Positions 5,629 to 6,640 of a stretch of 6,640 nt of DNA are shown here, piece after piece; the first letter of the stretch is position 1, and every line of letters begins with the position of its first letter. This stretch comes from Bacteroidales bacterium. GTDB taxonomy: Bacteria; Bacteroidota; Bacteroidia; Bacteroidales; VadinHA17. Position numbers and translations under genes: made by a program. The DNA lies in the NCBI GenBank assembly GCA_003157055.1, contig PMIG01000213.1, forward strand, positions 1 through 6,640, given 5' to 3'. The notes under the pieces are model-generated. The model worked only from the letters and a program-made list of their open reading frames with translations, did no database searches and was not told the DNA's origin.

Positions 5629-6640
5629 ATGAAGAGAATATTTATAATTTTTCTTCTGGCAGCTTCGGGAATAGTTCTTTATTCCCAGAAACCCGGAACA
5701 GGTCCTTCCAGGAACCCAAGGCAGGAGAAGATCATCAATTCAGGCTGGACATTTAATTATTTCGCTGATGAACATGCCGACGACGGTTACCAGTCACCCG
5801 GATTTGATGATTCAAAGTGGCCTGCAATAAGCATTCCGCATACATGGAGCACATTTGAGACTACTGGCGAGATCCATCCATTCATAAAGGATCCATCGGA
5901 AAGCGATGATCCTTACTGGTGGACCGGATGGGGATGGTATCGGAAGCATTTCACTGTAAGCCCGGGCCATACCGAACAAAAGATCTTCATTGAATTTGAA
6001 GGGGTCCAGAAATATTGCAAAGTGTGGATTAACGGGAAGTACCTCGGCGACCACAAAGGCGGTTACGGTTCGTTCGATTTTGATATTACACCCTATATTA
6101 CTGAAGGAAAAGATAATGTGATTGCAGTTGCTGTAAATAACAGGCAAAAGGACCAGTATATGATCCCGCCCATGGCTGCTGGTAATTTTGATGTGTACGG
6201 AGGAATTTATCGCGATGTTACTATAGTAATAAAAGATAAGCTTTTTATACCTATGCAGGGATCTGCATCCCATGAGGGCGGAACTTTTGTAACTACACCG
6301 GCTGTATCTGAAAAGGAGGCCACAGTAAGGGTTCAGACCTGGGTAAAGAACGATAATACCCAGCCTAAAGGGTGTACTCTTAACACTTATATCCTTGACG
6401 CAACAGGCAAAACAATACAGTCGATAAAATCACAATTTACTATTCATTCAGGCCAGCTGTACAAATTTGATCAGACTTTTAAACCAATCAAAAAACCTAA
6501 TCTATGGTCGAATGAATCTCCCTACCTTTACAGTGTTTATTCAGAGGTAACGGATGGCACGATGGTTACGGATGCCTTTTCAAGTCCTCTCGGCTTCCGC
6601 TGGTTAAAATGGGATTATAAGGAGAACTTTCTCTATGTAA
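5629..6640 (+). CDS. Secreted glycoside hydrolase family 2 protein, N-terminal part (runs off right edge)
   Basis: Family 2 glycoside hydrolases (beta-galactosidases, beta-glucuronidases, beta-mannosidases and relatives) cleave beta-linked sugars from polysaccharides or glycans. The 337 visible codons are open to the edge. Residues 1-19 form a signal peptide (MKR, hydrophobic stretch, cleavage probably before Gln20) with no lipobox Cys, so the product is likely periplasmic or secreted. Residues about 35-200 are the sugar-binding jelly-roll domain: INSGWTFNY, WPAISIPHTW, GWGWYRKHF, VWINGKYLG, GGYGSFDFDIT and GGIYRDV (191-197). Residues about 218-320 form the immunoglobulin-like domain, ending in LWSNESPYLYSV. 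GFRWLKWDY (322-330) opens the TIM barrel; the catalytic glutamates lie beyond the window, so substrate cannot be assigned. The ATG at 5629 is chosen because the signal peptide starts there; GAGGA (5611-5615) is a weak, rather distant ribosome site. No clear promoter is seen. Divergent from the ilv operon. Confidence 0.93.
   Translation, partial: MKRIFIIFLLAASGIVLYSQKPGTGPSRNPRQEKIINSGWTFNYFADEHADDGYQSPGFDDSKWPAISIPHTWSTFETTGEIHPFIKDPSESDDPYWWTGWGWYRKHFTVSPGHTEQKIFIEFEGVQKYCKVWINGKYLGDHKGGYGSFDFDITPYITEGKDNVIAVAVNNRQKDQYMIPPMAAGNFDVYGGIYRDVTIVIKDKLFIPMQGSASHEGGTFVTTPAVSEKEATVRVQTWVKNDNTQPKGCTLNTYILDATGKTIQSIKSQFTIHSGQLYKFDQTFKPIKKPNLWSNESPYLYSVYSEVTDGTMVTDAFSSPLGFRWLKWDYKENFLYV

Noticed and set aside
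5812..6273. 153-codon ORF on the minus strand
   Set aside because: It is antisense to the GH2 jelly-roll domain, which is clearly the real coding frame.
1..6640. CRISPR array, tRNA, transposase, phage or defence genes
   Set aside because: No regularly spaced repeats, cloverleaf-like RNA or mobile-element proteins were seen on either strand; the window is a biosynthetic operon plus a glycoside hydrolase.

Overview
The window suggests a member of the Bacteroidota, probably an uncultured Bacteroidales-like anaerobe. Four things point there: the ilvD-ilvB-ilvN-ilvC gene order, protein sequences of Bacteroidota type, starts in A/T-rich sequence without clear Shine-Dalgarno sites, and a promoter matching the Bacteroidota TTTG / TAnnTTTG pattern exactly. 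The organism call is inference; no 16S or other marker gene is present.

Layout. Positions 1-5146 hold a branched-chain amino acid operon on the minus strand, read from right to left: promoter (5117-5146), a tiny Leu/Ile/Val-rich leader peptide (5033-5095), a transcription attenuator (4967-5031), ilvD (dihydroxy-acid dehydratase), a spacer with a GC-rich palindrome and an A-rich spacer repeat, ilvB and ilvN (acetolactate synthase large and small subunits, overlapping by 4 bases), a second spacer with the same A-rich repeat, and the first 180 codons of ilvC (ketol-acid reductoisomerase), which runs off the left edge. Positions 5147-5628 have no convincing gene: A/T-rich sequence, an imperfect inverted repeat and an orphan bidirectional-looking terminator. 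From 5629 to the right edge, on the plus strand, lies the N-terminal third or so of a secreted glycoside hydrolase family 2 enzyme. It is divergent from the operon and functionally unrelated.

How it works together. IlvB/IlvN condense pyruvate (or pyruvate plus 2-oxobutyrate) to acetohydroxy acids, IlvC isomerises and reduces them, and IlvD dehydrates the products to the 2-oxo acid precursors of valine, isoleucine and leucine. The operon appears to be controlled by ribosome-mediated attenuation. A 20-residue leader peptide has 11 branched-chain residues among residues 5-17. A CCGGGAA segment directly after its stop codon duplicates the 3' arm of a strong terminator just before ilvD, so it can compete for the 5' arm.

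The most interesting items are this complete compact attenuator, which no long ORF reveals, and an acidic cofactor-loop in IlvC that predicts NADH preference. Less certain are the shared spacer repeat, the GC-rich palindrome between ilvD and ilvB, and the orphan terminator upstream of the GH2 gene.
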